Source of the DNA: Erwinia sp. SLM-02
GTDB lineage: Bacteria; Pseudomonadota; Gammaproteobacteria; Enterobacterales; Enterobacteriaceae
Direction of reading: 5' to 3'
Assembly (NCBI RefSeq): GCF_037450285.1
Contig: NZ_JAQISN010000005.1
Span: 357,888 to 421,887, forward strand
Length of the DNA: 64,000 nucleotides
A program made the translations under genes and the position numbers. The notes beneath the pieces are model-generated. The model made no database searches. It was not told the origin of the DNA and was given only the letters and a program-made list of their open reading frames with translations. Every line of letters starts with the position of its first letter. The stretch's first letter is position 1. Below, piece after piece: positions 33,087 to 42,029 of the stretch.

Positions 33087-35468
33087 TTAAGGCAGGCTGT
33101 AAGCAATAATGTCATCACCGCGCTCGCTGGAGTGCGGCGAACCACCGGCAAAAATTACCACGTACTGCTTGCCGGTTTTCGCCGAACGGTAGGTAATCGG
33201 GCCGCTCTGGCTGCCCACCGGCAGGCGCGATTTCCAGATTTCCTCACCGTTGTGGCTGTTAAATGCCCGCAGGTAGAAGTCCTGAGTACCGGCAAAGAAC
33301 AGCAGGCCGGAACGCGTCGTCAGCGTCGGGCCGAGCGTTGGCATACCCAGCGGCATTTGCAGGCCAACCGGAATACCTAACGGCCCGGTATCCTGCACGG
33401 TGCCCACCGGAACCTGCCACACCAGCTTGTGGGTTTTCAGATTGATCGCCGACAGCGTGCCGAACGGCGGAGCCTGGCACGGCACGCCGAGCGGTGACAT
33501 CAGGCGCTGGCGCATGGAGCCGTAAGGCAGCCCTTTCTGCACCACGATCCCCATCCCTTCACTGCTGCCCAGCCCCGGTGGAATATCCTTCGCCGGCACC
33601 AGGTAGTGATACAGCCCCAGGCGCAGATCGTTGACGTACATCAGGTCGGTCGTTGGGTCAACGGACGCGCCGCCCCAGTTCAGGCCACCCAGCGAACCGG
33701 GATACTGCAGCGCGGTATCCAGCCCCGGCGGGGTGAAGATGCCATCGTAGCGGCTGGACTTGAAGCGGATGCGGCACATCAGCTGGTCAAACGGCGTGGC
33801 TCCCCACATATCCGATTCAGTCAGCGTTTCGTTACCGATGCCCGGCATCCCGGTGGAATAAGGCTGCGTCGGGGAATAGCGTTCGCCCGGCACGTTGCCC
33901 TGCGGCACCGGCTTTTCTTCGATCGGCGCAACCGGCTTGCCGTCGCGGCGGTCCAGCAGGTAAATCATCCCGGTTTTCGACGTTTCCGCCAGCACCGGTG
34001 TGACCGTACCGTCATCGTTTTTCACGTCGTACAGCACCGGCGTGCCGGTCACGTCGAAGTCCCAAACGTCGTGATGCACGGTCTGGAACGACCAGGCGGG
34101 ACGCCCGGTGGAGACCTTCACCGCCACAATTGAAGAGCCGTATTGATCATCGGCCTCGGTACGTTCGCCGGCGTAAAAGTCCGGCGTGGCGTTTCCGGTT
34201 GGCAGATACACCAGCCCCAGCTCGGCATCATAGGACATGCCGACCCAGACGTTCGGCGTACCGCGCGTATAGCCTTCCGGCGACAGCGGTTCGCGGGTCA
34301 CGTCCGGGTTACCCGGATCCCACGCCCACACCAGTTCGCCGGTCACGGCGTTATAGGCACGAACCACGCCCGGCGGCTCGTTGGTTTCAAAGTTATCGAC
34401 CACGCGGCCGCCGACGATCACCAGGTTTCCGGCCACCAGCGGAGAAGAAGACTGCTGGTAATAACCCGGTTTCACCTCACCCATGCCGATTTTCAGATCG
34501 ACAACGCCATTGTTACCAAAGTTGGCAGCCGGTTTACCGGTGTGCGCATCGATGGCCACCAGGCGGCCATCGCCGGTGGGGAAGAACAGGCGCTGCGGGC
34601 TGACGGAGGCATCAACGGCACTCCCCGGCTCGGCGACGTTTTTCGCCGTCGTGGCATCAAAGTAGCCAATGCCGCGGCAGCGCTGATAGGTGGAGTTCCC
34701 CAGCCCGGCCTTGTAGCGCCATTTTTCCTTACCGCTGTCGATATCGTAGGAAATCAGCGAGGTATAGGCGGTGCAGACGTACAGGCTGTCGCCAATCTGC
34801 AGCGGGGTGTTCTGGTCTTCCGCATCGCCTTTATCCGGGATCACCGCTTCGCCGGTATGCGCCGTCCAGGCGACCTTGAGATCTTTAACGTTGGCCGGGG
34901 TGATATCGCTCAGCGAGGAGAAGCGTGAGCCTTTGTTATCACCGGACCACGCGGGCCAGTCGGACTGCGAGGCGTGCGGGTCCGTTTCCGGGATCGCTTT
35001 ACTGACTACCGCTTCATCGGTGTTACGAATGATGCCCTTCGGCTGGAATGAGCTGATAAAGGCGGCAATGACTGCTACCAGCAGCACGCAGCCGGAAACA
35101 AATGCCCCGCGCCGGATACCGACACGGCGGGTGAGCAACGGCACGGTAAACGCGATCAGCACCGCGCCCGCCGCCGGGGCAAAAACGCGTGAGAACAGCG
35201 GCCAGAACTGCAGGCCGACGTCCCACAGCGCCCAGACCGCCGTGTATACCAGGGTAATGCCAAACAGCACCGCGCCGGCCAGGCGGCGGCGGAACATCAG
35301 CACCCCGCTGCCCAACAGCAGAATACCAGCGATCAGGAAGTACCCGCTTCCCCCGATGCCAGCCAGCCAGGCGCCGCCCGCCAGAAAGTAAATACCGGCC
35401 AGCGTGGTCACCACCGCCACCAGCTTCAGCCACAGTTTGCCGAGTTTCCCCGGGTTGTTTGCATCCAT
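33087..35468 (-). CDS. gcd: membrane-bound PQQ-dependent glucose dehydrogenase
   Basis: 793 residues, the normal length for Gcd (796 in E. coli). Five N-terminal membrane helices (about residues 10-140) are followed by an eight-bladed periplasmic propeller that binds PQQ and a divalent metal; W-motif repeats such as DWPAWSGDNKGSRFSSLSDI, YDYR-type and HHDVWDFDVTGTP are present. It oxidises glucose to gluconolactone in the periplasm and donates electrons to ubiquinone. No pqq biosynthesis genes are in the window. A perfect CRP site and two palindromes lie upstream, so carbon-source control is likely. Confidence 0.95.
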   Translation of the reverse strand: MDANNPGKLGKLWLKLVAVVTTLAGIYFLAGGAWLAGIGGSGYFLIAGILLLGSGVLMFRRRLAGAVLFGITLVYTAVWALWDVGLQFWPLFSRVFAPAAGAVLIAFTVPLLTRRVGIRRGAFVSGCVLLVAVIAAFISSFQPKGIIRNTDEAVVSKAIPETDPHASQSDWPAWSGDNKGSRFSSLSDITPANVKDLKVAWTAHTGEAVIPDKGDAEDQNTPLQIGDSLYVCTAYTSLISYDIDSGKEKWRYKAGLGNSTYQRCRGIGYFDATTAKNVAEPGSAVDASVSPQRLFFPTGDGRLVAIDAHTGKPAANFGNNGVVDLKIGMGEVKPGYYQQSSSPLVAGNLVIVGGRVVDNFETNEPPGVVRAYNAVTGELVWAWDPGNPDVTREPLSPEGYTRGTPNVWVGMSYDAELGLVYLPTGNATPDFYAGERTEADDQYGSSIVAVKVSTGRPAWSFQTVHHDVWDFDVTGTPVLYDVKNDDGTVTPVLAETSKTGMIYLLDRRDGKPVAPIEEKPVPQGNVPGERYSPTQPYSTGMPGIGNETLTESDMWGATPFDQLMCRIRFKSSRYDGIFTPPGLDTALQYPGSLGGLNWGGASVDPTTDLMYVNDLRLGLYHYLVPAKDIPPGLGSSEGMGIVVQKGLPYGSMRQRLMSPLGVPCQAPPFGTLSAINLKTHKLVWQVPVGTVQDTGPLGIPVGLQMPLGMPTLGPTLTTRSGLLFFAGTQDFYLRAFNSHNGEEIWKSRLPVGSQSGPITYRSAKTGKQYVVIFAGGSPHSSERGDDIIAYSLP

Positions 35469-35534
35469 AAATTTAGTTCCAAAAAATGAATAGTCAGTTA
35501 ACTCACGTTGATTCAGGCAATAGCAGCCCGTCTC

Positions 35535-35551
35535 TTAACACACTGTGTTAA
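35535..35551. promoter_or_regulatory. palindrome upstream of gcd
   Basis: TTAACACACTGTGTTAA is a perfect palindrome around a central C, 67 bases before the gcd start codon. Candidate operator; no U-tract follows. Confidence 0.55.
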
Positions 35552-35606
35552 AAGCGATAATCGTTTCATCCGCTCAGGGAATGACGGATTGTCAGGCTGA
35601 AAGTTT

Positions 35607-35632
35607 CATTGTGTACAAATTTGCACACAATG
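35607..35632. promoter_or_regulatory. GntR-like dyad upstream of gcd
   Basis: CATTGTGT (35607-35614) and ACACAATG (35625-35632) are exact inverses; the inner bases ACAAATTTGC are also nearly symmetrical. The TTGTGTACAA core resembles GntR-family operators. It may serve gcd or the end of the hydroxyproline cluster. Confidence 0.55.
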
Positions 35633-35717
35633 AGGCGCAAAGGATAGAACCTCGTGGTTAACAAAGTCAATCAAGCTGCTTTACATAAATTTAAATTCAC
35701 CGCATCGGGGTATATTT

Positions 35718-35733
35718 TGTGATGCAGATCACA
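35718..35733. promoter_or_regulatory. perfect CRP-cAMP binding site upstream of gcd
   Basis: TGTGATGCAGATCACA matches the CRP consensus TGTGA-N6-TCACA exactly. It lies about 250 bases upstream of gcd and 60 bases past the stop of the preceding SDR gene, so gcd is the likely target. E. coli gcd is known to be under CRP control. Confidence 0.75.
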
Positions 35734-35795
35734 CCTGCACTCCACTGGCGGAATGCAGGATGGCGAAACAGAGGTGAAAAATTCAGCGAGGATGT

Positions 35796-36548
35796 TTAGC
35801 GGACGTAATCCGCACCGGTGATATCGATGGTCGATCCGGTGGCATGGCGGCAGCGGCCGCTGGCGAGAAAGGCGATCATCGCCGCCACGTCGGAGGGCGG
35901 CGTCACTTCGCGCAGGGGAAGGTTTGCGGTGACAGCAGCTTCGCCGACGCTGGCAATATGCTCTTCCGCCATCGCCGTGCGTACCCAGCCCGGAGCCAGC
36001 GCGTAGGCCAGCACGTTCTGGTGGCCGTAGCCGCGCGCGATCCCCTTGGTCAGCGCCAGCAGCCCGCCTTTTGCCGCGCCGTAGGCCAGGTGTTCCGGGC
36101 CGTCGCCGCGATGCGAGGATCGGCTGGCCATGTTGATCAGGATCCCGCCGCCCAGTGGGGTAAAGTGCCCGATCGCCAGGCGGCACAGGTCGGCGGGTGC
36201 CTGCAGATTCACCTGTAAATTGACCTGCCAGCCTGCCTGCCAGGCTTCGTCATCACCCAGTGGGGAGGCAACATAAATCCCGGCGTTGTTCACCAGCACG
36301 TCTATTCTGTCGGCGCAGCGGAGCGCCTTCTGCCACAGCGCCGCCGCAGCCTGCGGCTGTGACAAATCCTGCTGAACGAGTTGCAGTCGTCGGGGATACT
36401 CCGCAAGCAGCGACACCGCACTGCGTTCATCGTGGCCGTAGTGGCCGATAACCGAGGCACCCTCAGCGTGCAGGGATTTAACAATTTCTCGGCCAATGCC
36501 TTTGGTTGCGCCGGTGACCAGTATCGTTTTGCCGGTAAGTGAAGTCAT
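35796..36548 (-). CDS. SDR family oxidoreductase, last gene of the hydroxyproline cluster
   Basis: 250 residues. Cofactor motif TGATKGIGREI, NNAG, catalytic Ser in NMASRSSHRG and Tyr-Lys in LAYGAAKGG. A four-residue in-frame tandem duplication is visible in WQVNLQVNLQAP, before a helix that normally faces the dimer. Likely reduces or oxidises a hydroxyl or keto compound with NAD(P); the substrate is unknown. It is 15 bases downstream of another SDR and follows the hydroxyproline genes, but neither SDR is needed for the standard pathway. Confidence 0.82.
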   Translation of the reverse strand: MTSLTGKTILVTGATKGIGREIVKSLHAEGASVIGHYGHDERSAVSLLAEYPRRLQLVQQDLSQPQAAAALWQKALRCADRIDVLVNNAGIYVASPLGDDEAWQAGWQVNLQVNLQAPADLCRLAIGHFTPLGGGILINMASRSSHRGDGPEHLAYGAAKGGLLALTKGIARGYGHQNVLAYALAPGWVRTAMAEEHIASVGEAAVTANLPLREVTPPSDVAAMIAFLASGRCRHATGSTIDITGADYVR

Positions 36549-36563
36549 TATTCCTCCAGAGGG

Positions 36564-37319
36564 TTACGCTACGGCCTGTGCGCCGGTGATTTCAATCAGT
36601 GCGCCGCAGAGATACGGCGCTTCATCAGAGGCCAGAAACGCCATCGTAGCGGCAATTTCTTCCGGTTCACCGATGCGTCCGAACGGCACCAGCGCGTTTA
36701 AATCGTCCAGCGTGCGGCCGCTGCGCGCCAGGTTGCTTTCCAGCATCGGCGTGCGCACCTCACCGGGGCACACCGCGTTGACCCGCACCTTATCGGCGGC
36801 GTAGTCACGCGCCAGATTGAGGGTAAAGGCGGCCACGGCGGCTTTAGAGGTGTTATAGGCAATATGACCCGGGGCCGGATGCAGCCCCCACTGCGAGGCG
36901 GTGTTGACAATCGCCCCACCGCCCTGGGCGATCATCTGCGGCAGCACCGCGCGACACATATGGAACAGCGCATCCAGATTCACCGTAAAGGTGCTGTGCC
37001 AGTCCTCTTCGCTCAGTTCCAGCAGCGGACCACGGCGGTTGATACCGGCGTTGTTAATCAGCACATCAATGCGGGCCTCCAGCGCCTTGACCTCTGCAAC
37101 AAACGCCGTAATTTCCGCAGCACTCGCCAGATTCACGGCCCGCCACTGCGCTCTTCCGCCCTGTTCACGAATACTTTCCGCCAGCGCGGCGGCGAGATCC
37201 GCATTGCTGTCGACGATCCACACCTGCGCCCCTTCTGCGGCAAAACGACGGCAGATAGCCTCGCCGATGCCGCCTGCGCCGCCGGTAACGATGACGTTCT
37301 TATTGATAAAACGCTGCAT
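36564..37319 (-). CDS. SDR family oxidoreductase
   Basis: 251 residues with TGGAGGIGEAI, an acidic residue after the second strand (VDSNAD) favouring NAD, NNAG, Ser in NTASQWG and YNTSK. Usual length for classical SDRs. It lies 110 bases after the GntR gene and 15 bases before the second SDR, the same strand as the whole cluster. It could act on a hydroxylated cyclic amino acid or a breakdown product; no direct support. Confidence 0.85.
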   Translation of the reverse strand: MQRFINKNVIVTGGAGGIGEAICRRFAAEGAQVWIVDSNADLAAALAESIREQGGRAQWRAVNLASAAEITAFVAEVKALEARIDVLINNAGINRRGPLLELSEEDWHSTFTVNLDALFHMCRAVLPQMIAQGGGAIVNTASQWGLHPAPGHIAYNTSKAAVAAFTLNLARDYAADKVRVNAVCPGEVRTPMLESNLARSGRTLDDLNALVPFGRIGEPEEIAATMAFLASDEAPYLCGALIEITGAQAVA

Positions 37320-37428
37320 TTTTCACTCCTCGTGTCGCTGTTGTGCGCTGCCCGCTGCCGGAAAAAAAACCAAACGCTCCCCGCCCGCAGTGCTTTTGAC
37401 GCACGGCGGCGGGTTTATAACCGGGAAA

Positions 37429-38136
37429 TCAGGCGTTAATGTCCATATCCTTCAGCAGATTGCGCTGCATAAAGGTCAGGAAACGATTCTGGAATAGCAT
37501 GGTGTGCTCATGGGCCGCTTTGTCGGCCGCGTCGGCGTCTCCGGCGCGGATCACCGCGATCAGTTCATCATGATCGCGGCCCAGCTTCTGCGGCGCATCC
37601 TGGCTGGTCATAAAATCAAACTGCAGATGTTGGATGCGCTGGCCTTCGGAAAGCAGCTTATCGTAGTAGGTCGCCAGGTAGTTATTGCGGCCGGCGGCGG
37701 CGATGGCCAGGTGGAATGCCTTGTTTTTCTCCGTCATGGCGCTGAAATCCCCCTGGTAGACCTTTTCCATATACTCCGCGTTGGCCGCTTCGATTTTGAG
37801 CAAATCGGCTTCGCTGCGGTGCTTCGCCGCCAGCCGCGTCACCGCCCGCTGGATCAGATCCAGCGCGGTGATGTAGTTCGGAAATTCTTCAATTTCAAAC
37901 GGCGTGACGATGGCGGTGCGGTTGGGCAGAATCGTTACCAGCCCTTCACTGACCAGGCGCGCCATCGCATCGCGCACCGGGGAACGGGACAGGCCAAAGG
38001 TGTTAGCCAGCGAGATCTCGTCCAGCTGTTCGCCGTGCTTCAACTGTAGCGTCAGGATCTGCCGACGCAGCTCTTCATAAATATATCGCCCACCGTGGCG
38101 GCGGCCGGTGCCTTCTTCTTTCTCGTTTGGTTTCAT
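37429..38136 (-). CDS. GntR-family (FCD) regulator of the hydroxyproline cluster
   Basis: 235 residues. Winged helix at about residues 17-85 (YIYEELRRQILTLQLKHGEQLDEISLANTFGLSRSPVRDAMARLVSEGL) and an all-helical FCD domain (NKAFHLAIAAAGRNNYLATYY, RDHDELIAVIRAGDADAADKAAHEH) with metal-type Asp/His residues. Encoded inside the cluster, 42 bases after the epimerase gene. Tandem TGTATGCA motifs before the first transporter gene are its likely operator. Confidence 0.88.
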   Translation of the reverse strand: MKPNEKEEGTGRRHGGRYIYEELRRQILTLQLKHGEQLDEISLANTFGLSRSPVRDAMARLVSEGLVTILPNRTAIVTPFEIEEFPNYITALDLIQRAVTRLAAKHRSEADLLKIEAANAEYMEKVYQGDFSAMTEKNKAFHLAIAAAGRNNYLATYYDKLLSEGQRIQHLQFDFMTSQDAPQKLGRDHDELIAVIRAGDADAADKAAHEHTMLFQNRFLTFMQRNLLKDMDINA

Positions 38137-38178
38137 ATTCTTTTCCCTGACTGAGTGTCAATTCATACAAAAACGGCC

Positions 38179-39204
38179 TCAGGATAACGCCGGTCCCCAG
38201 GTATCGCTGAGCATAAAGCCCGCCGCGAGCGGATCGTCAGGATCCACCCCCAGCTGCTGAATGCCGTACACCCAGGCCCGCCCGGTGACGCGCGGCAGCA
38301 CCGCCAGCTTTTCGCCCACCTGAGTGCGCCCGCGCAGCTCTACGCGAAATTCCCCGTTAATCGTTGAGCGCGAGGTCAGGCGATCGCCCACTTCCACCTC
38401 ACCGCGCGCATCCAGTACAGACAGGTTAGCAGAACTGCCCGTGCCGCAGGGCGAACGATCCACCCGTCCCGGCGGCAGCGTGGTGCAGGTTCGCCAGGTT
38501 TTCGCGTCCTCGCGCTGGCGGAACATCACATAGGCCACGTCGTTGATTAACGGCAGCAGCGGGTGGCGAACCTGGATTTGCTGGTTAATCGCCTGGCAAA
38601 ACGCCACGCCGTGGGTTGCCAGCTCGCGGGCGTTGTCCGGTGAAATGGTCAGGCCGATCTGCTCAACGTCAATCAGCGCATAATAAACGCCGCCAAAGGC
38701 AATATCCGCGGCAATCTTACCAAAGCCGGGAATATTAAACTCGCGGTCCAGATGTTCAACAAAGGCAGGCACCATGTCCAGCGACACGCTCACGCAGCGC
38801 CCGTCGGAACAGGCCGCTACCGCCGTCACCAGCCCGGCGGGGGTATCCAGCACCACGGTGGTTTCCGGCTCCTGCATGGCAATCATCCCGGTTTCCAGCA
38901 GCGCGGTAACCACGCAGATGCAGTTGCTGCCGGACATCGGATGCGCCTTATCGGCCTGCAAGACAATGAACCCCGCTTGCGCGCCCGGCACCGTCGGCGG
39001 CAGCAGCAGGTTCACCGACATTTGCAGGCAGCCGCGCGGCTCCAGCATCACCAGGCGACGCAGACTGTCGTCCACCTCGTTGATGTAGTTCATTTTATCG
39101 AGCATGGTGGCACCGGGAATATCAATCACCCCCGAGGTGATCACCTTGCCGATCTCCCCTTCACAGTGCACATCAATCAGCTGTAATGTTTTTTTCCAGC
39201 GCAT
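38179..39204 (-). CDS. proline racemase-family enzyme, 4-hydroxyproline 2-epimerase-like
   Basis: 341 residues. The two active-site positions of the family are Ser91 (PMSGSNC) and Cys253 (DRSPCGTG). A Cys/Cys or Ser/Cys pair is associated with epimerases, while Thr/Cys marks trans-3-hydroxyproline dehydratases, so 2-epimerisation of trans-4-hydroxy-L-proline to cis-4-hydroxy-D-proline is the better guess. The context supports it: a D-amino-acid oxidase, a DapA-like deaminase and an aldehyde dehydrogenase lie upstream in the same transcript. Confidence 0.83.
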   Translation of the reverse strand: MRWKKTLQLIDVHCEGEIGKVITSGVIDIPGATMLDKMNYINEVDDSLRRLVMLEPRGCLQMSVNLLLPPTVPGAQAGFIVLQADKAHPMSGSNCICVVTALLETGMIAMQEPETTVVLDTPAGLVTAVAACSDGRCVSVSLDMVPAFVEHLDREFNIPGFGKIAADIAFGGVYYALIDVEQIGLTISPDNARELATHGVAFCQAINQQIQVRHPLLPLINDVAYVMFRQREDAKTWRTCTTLPPGRVDRSPCGTGSSANLSVLDARGEVEVGDRLTSRSTINGEFRVELRGRTQVGEKLAVLPRVTGRAWVYGIQQLGVDPDDPLAAGFMLSDTWGPALS

Positions 39205-39215
39205 GGCGTTATCTC

Positions 39216-40697
39216 TTATTTAATGTACCAGCCCCACGGCTCATCGCTGTCGTAGCGGGTCATCTGCTTGGTTTCCAGATAGTTATTCAGCCCCCATTCG
39301 CCCAGCTCGCGGCCGATGCCGCTCTCCTTGAAGCCGCCCCACGGCGCTTCGGTGAAGGTCGGCTGCGAACAGTTAATCCACACGATCCCGGCGCGCAGTC
39401 TGCGCGCTACGCGTTCGGCGCGCGCCAGATCCGGCGACATCACCGCCGCGGCCAGGCCAAAGCGAGAACGGTTAGCGGAGGCCACGGCTTCGGCTTCATC
39501 ATCGAAGGCGCGCACGCAGACCACCGGGCCGAAAATCTCCTCGCGCCAGATGTCACTCTCTTCCGACATGTTGGTGAAAATCGTCGGCTGCAGGAAATAG
39601 CCTTTATCGTGCCCCACCGGCCGTTGACCGCCGCTGAGCAGCGTTGCCCCCTGTTCGATTCCCCGGGCGATCGCCGCCTGCACTTTTTCATACTGTGCGG
39701 CATTGACCAGCGGCCCGAGCAGCACGCCGTCCGTCATTCCGTTGCCGATGCGGATGCGCTCCGCTTCCTCCACCAGCCGCGCCAGCAGCGCATCATACAG
39801 GCTGCGCTGCACGAGCACCCGCGAGGTCGCCGAGCAGACTTCCCCTTTGTTCCAGAAAATACCGAACAGGATCCACTCCACCGCCTTTTCAATATCGCTG
39901 TCGTCAAAGATGATAAACGCCGATTTCCCCCCCAGCTCCAGGCTGACGTTTTTAATCCCGGCGGCGGCGGCCTGCATGATTTTACGTCCGGTCGGCACGC
40001 TGCCGGTGAACGCCAGCTTATCGACATCGGGGTGTTCGGTTAACGGTGAACCGGCATCGGCCCCGAAGCCGGTGATCACATTCAGCACGCCCGGCGGCAG
40101 TTCGGCCTCCCGGGCGATGTCCGCCAGCTGGAGCGCGGTCAGCGGTGTCACTTCCGAAGGCTTCAGCACCACCGTGCAACCCGCCGCCAGGGCCGGCGCC
40201 ACTTTCCACGCCGCCATCAGCATCGGGAAGTTCCAGGGGATAATCGCCCCGCAGACCCCGACCGGCTCTTTGCGCGCCACGCAGCTGAAACGATCGTCGG
40301 ACAGCGCCACCGCTTTTTCCTGCTGCGCATCCAGCTGCTCGGCCAGATCGGCATAAAAATCGAAACAGTAGGCGGTATCGCCAATATCCCACAGAGCTTC
40401 AGGCAGCGGTTTGCCGTTATCGCGCACTTCCAGCTCCGCCAGCGTCTGCTGCCGGTCGCGGATCAGGCTGGCGATACGGCGCAGATACCCGGCGCGCGCT
40501 TTGCCGCTCAGTTCCGGCCAGCCGCCGTGGTCGAAGGCGTTGCGCGCGGCCTGTACCGCCCGATCCACGTCTTCAGCGGTGGCGGCCGCAACCTGTGCTA
40601 TCGCGGTTTCATTCGCCGGGTTAATGGTGTCAAAGCTGCCGCCGCGTGCCGGGGCAACCCACTGGCCGTTAATAAAGAGCTGATTGGTAGTGGTCAT
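39216..40697 (-). CDS. aldehyde dehydrogenase, probable 2-oxoglutarate semialdehyde dehydrogenase
   Basis: 493 residues, complete. IPWNFPMLM, KPSEVTPL, FTGSVPTG, Glu in LELGGKSAF, catalytic Cys in NKGEVCSATSR, EEIFGPVV. In hydroxyproline catabolism the final step oxidises 2-oxoglutarate semialdehyde to 2-oxoglutarate, and this gene is placed for that job. Its start overlaps the end of the oxidase gene by four bases, so translation is coupled. Confidence 0.86.
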   Translation of the reverse strand: MTTTNQLFINGQWVAPARGGSFDTINPANETAIAQVAAATAEDVDRAVQAARNAFDHGGWPELSGKARAGYLRRIASLIRDRQQTLAELEVRDNGKPLPEALWDIGDTAYCFDFYADLAEQLDAQQEKAVALSDDRFSCVARKEPVGVCGAIIPWNFPMLMAAWKVAPALAAGCTVVLKPSEVTPLTALQLADIAREAELPPGVLNVITGFGADAGSPLTEHPDVDKLAFTGSVPTGRKIMQAAAAGIKNVSLELGGKSAFIIFDDSDIEKAVEWILFGIFWNKGEVCSATSRVLVQRSLYDALLARLVEEAERIRIGNGMTDGVLLGPLVNAAQYEKVQAAIARGIEQGATLLSGGQRPVGHDKGYFLQPTIFTNMSEESDIWREEIFGPVVCVRAFDDEAEAVASANRSRFGLAAAVMSPDLARAERVARRLRAGIVWINCSQPTFTEAPWGGFKESGIGRELGEWGLNNYLETKQMTRYDSDEPWGWYIK

Positions 40698-41968
40698 GAA
40701 CGGTCTCCTGACATAAATCGGTAGGCGCTGAACGGCGTTAAATCCTGGGCGGTGGCGCGTTGAGCGGCGAGGTCGGCGATCAGTCGTCCGGTTGTCGCGC
40801 CTAACGTCAGCCCGAGCTGGCCGTGACCAAAGGCCATCAGCACATTGGTCAGACGGCGCGAACGGTCGATAATCGGTTTGGTGTCCGGCAGGAAGGGACG
40901 GTGCCCGACGCCGAATTCCTTATCGGTCACATTCAACTGCGGCAGCAGCCTGCGCGCCTTCTGCAGGATAATCTCGGCACGGTGGAAATTCGGTTTCGCA
41001 TCGGCCCCGGCAAACTCAATGGTGCCGCCGATCTGCAAACCGCGGGTCATCGGCGTGAAGCAGAAACCGCCTTCGGCATAAATCACCGAATGGTTAAACT
41101 CAACGTCGGGGCTTGGCAGCAGCGCCTGGTAGCCGGAAATACCGGTCAGCGGCACGCGCACGCCCAGCTGGTTGAAGAAGCGCCGCGAGCCGGTCCCGGC
41201 CGCCACCACAACGTGATCGGCGGGCAGCTGGCGGCCATCGTTCAGCGTCACGCCGCAGGCCAGCCCGTTAGCTTCGTTAATTGACCGCGCTTCGGTGTCT
41301 ACACGCACGCCGCCCTGACGCACAAACGCCTCGGTCAGCGCGGCAATAAATCCTTTGGTATCGCTGACGGCGCACCAGTCCGGGAACAGCACGCCGTGCG
41401 AGAATTTCCCCGCCAGCGCCGGTTCCAGATCGGCAATCGCCGCCGCATCCAGCGTTTCGGCCTGGAAACCCAGCTGCTCACGCAGGCGCAGATGTTCGCT
41501 TTCCGCCGCCAGGCCGCGCGGTGAATCGAAAACCTCAATCACCGGACGCTGGCCGAGCAGCGTTTTATCCGGGCACATCGCCAGCAACGTGGCAAAATCG
41601 GGGTAAACCTGATGCGTCAGCGTGGCCATCGCATGGGCAATGGCGTCGATACGGCTGTGGCGTGCATTGGCAACAAAGCGCAGAAACCACGGCAGCATGG
41701 CCGGTAGCGCCGCCGGGCGCAGCGCCAGCGGCCCGGTCTGATCCAGCAGCCAGCCCGGAATGCGCTTCAAAATACCCGGTTTGGAAAGCGGGATCACTTC
41801 ACTGACTGCCATCTGCCCGCAGCTCCATTTGGCGGTGCTGTCGCCGGGTGCGGCCGGGTCGATCAGCCAGACCTGATGCCCCTCTTTTTGCAGCCAGAGC
41901 GCACAACAGACGCCCACAATACCGCCACCAATCACCACCGACTTTTGCGTAATCTGCTGTTTTGACAT
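40694..41968 (-). CDS. FAD-dependent D-amino acid oxidoreductase (D-hydroxyproline oxidase/dehydrogenase-like)
   Basis: 424 residues from ATG 41968 (MSKQQITQKSVVIGGGIVGV), preferred over 41977. DadA-type fold: FAD motif VVIGGGIVGVCCALWLQKEGHQVWLID, a second conserved segment HVVVAAGTGSRRFF, and the C-terminal FAD site FGHGQLGLTLGATTGRLIADL. It would oxidise cis-4-hydroxy-D-proline to 1-pyrroline-4-hydroxy-2-carboxylate. Single-subunit DadA type rather than a multi-subunit dehydrogenase; the electron acceptor is unknown. Confidence 0.85.
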   Translation of the reverse strand: MSKQQITQKSVVIGGGIVGVCCALWLQKEGHQVWLIDPAAPGDSTAKWSCGQMAVSEVIPLSKPGILKRIPGWLLDQTGPLALRPAALPAMLPWFLRFVANARHSRIDAIAHAMATLTHQVYPDFATLLAMCPDKTLLGQRPVIEVFDSPRGLAAESEHLRLREQLGFQAETLDAAAIADLEPALAGKFSHGVLFPDWCAVSDTKGFIAALTEAFVRQGGVRVDTEARSINEANGLACGVTLNDGRQLPADHVVVAAGTGSRRFFNQLGVRVPLTGISGYQALLPSPDVEFNHSVIYAEGGFCFTPMTRGLQIGGTIEFAGADAKPNFHRAEIILQKARRLLPQLNVTDKEFGVGHRPFLPDTKPIIDRSRRLTNVLMAFGHGQLGLTLGATTGRLIADLAAQRATAQDLTPFSAYRFMSGDRS

Positions 41969-42029
41969 AGTTACCACTCGTTAACAGGCTGGCACCCTTC
42001 TGGCCGCCAGCCAATTTCCACCCTCGCGA

